From NCBI GenBank assembly GCA_028876395.1, contig JAGWRX010000123.1:1-51329 (forward strand): a DNA stretch of 51,329 nucleotides, written 5' to 3'. Below, one piece after another: positions 51,117 to 51,329 of the stretch. The translations under genes were made by a program, and so were the position numbers. Each line of letters starts with the position of its first letter. Positions within the stretch are counted from its first letter, which is position 1. The notes under the pieces were generated by a model, which saw nothing but the letters and a program-made list of their open reading frames with translations, had not been told where the DNA came from and did not search any database. The DNA is from Acidobacteriota bacterium (GTDB taxonomy: Bacteria; Acidobacteriota; Terriglobia; Terriglobales; Acidobacteriaceae).

Positions 51117-51329
51117 ACGTGTTTGATTCTACTCGGATGAGTGCCCAAATTGCAGAGGCTCTGAGGTTTGCGTTCCTCGGGATGTAGCTATGTGGCCAGT
51201 GCGGCGCGCAGCAAATCCACTGTAGGGATGTGCAAGTGGGTAAGGCGGAGAGGCCTTTGGGTGTCCACTCCGCGTGAGCATGCGCTCGTGCCTATTTCTC
51301 GCGGTTGTTTTGACCGCCGGCGATCTGCA

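Overview
The window is GC-rich Gram-negative chromosomal DNA. It carries lpxC (lipid A), an outer-membrane beta-barrel, TonB-type and FecR proteins, several secreted glycoside hydrolases (GH29, GH32, GH3), twin-arginine leaders and a DUF4382/DUF5666-type lipoprotein. That mix, with the EF-P type and the ECF sigma/anti-sigma modules, is most like a soil acidobacterium (class Terriglobia). This is an inference from gene content; no 16S gene or other marker is present to fix it.

Layout. 0.1-10 kb (+): an FAD/Fe-S 2-hydroxyacid dehydrogenase, GH29 fucosidase, beta-barrel, Tat-exported GH32, Tat-exported amidase and an Opp-type ATPase. 10-15.4 kb: FKBP, M20 peptidase, lpxC, a lactonase-like propeller and two uncharacterised genes. 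15.6-21.6 kb: a small membrane protein, two separate ECF sigma/regulator modules, a TPR membrane protein, tRNA-Val(CAC) and a DUF3106-like gene. 21.7-25 kb (-): GH3 and a ten-TM transporter-like protein. 25-29.1 kb: an AT-richer accessory island with a probably frameshifted membrane protein, an IS1-like transposase coupled to a small secreted protein, an 18-bp tandem array and three unknown genes. 29.1-33 kb: efp, then an aminotransferase and serA pair in which serA has an in-frame HTH front end. 33-40 kb: a FecR/Gly-rich protein, YqeY, an ABC1-kinase/phytoene-desaturase-like pair and a lipoprotein. 40-47.4 kb: the diaminopimelate/lysine genes dapA, dapB, lysC and asd, interrupted by a pseudo-receiver/TonB fusion gene. 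47.5-51.1 kb: an M50-like protease, an EAL-HDOD protein, an NAD-type isocitrate/isopropylmalate dehydrogenase and nrdR.

Working together. The asd-lysC-dapB run shares one strand and probably one transcript, and dapA lies nearby on the same strand; together they cover aspartate to dihydrodipicolinate and tetrahydrodipicolinate. The aminotransferase and HTH-serA genes are 6 nt apart and translationally coupled, which suggests serine/glyoxylate metabolism with possible built-in regulation. The three hydrolases and the exported amidase suggest extracellular or periplasmic polysaccharide and amide breakdown. The most unusual items are the HTH-SerA reading frame with two Shine-Dalgarno sites, the pseudo-receiver/TonB fusion interrupted by a ten-G tract, the Asn-tipped EF-P, the ABC1-kinase/desaturase pair and the transposase with its coupled small gene.
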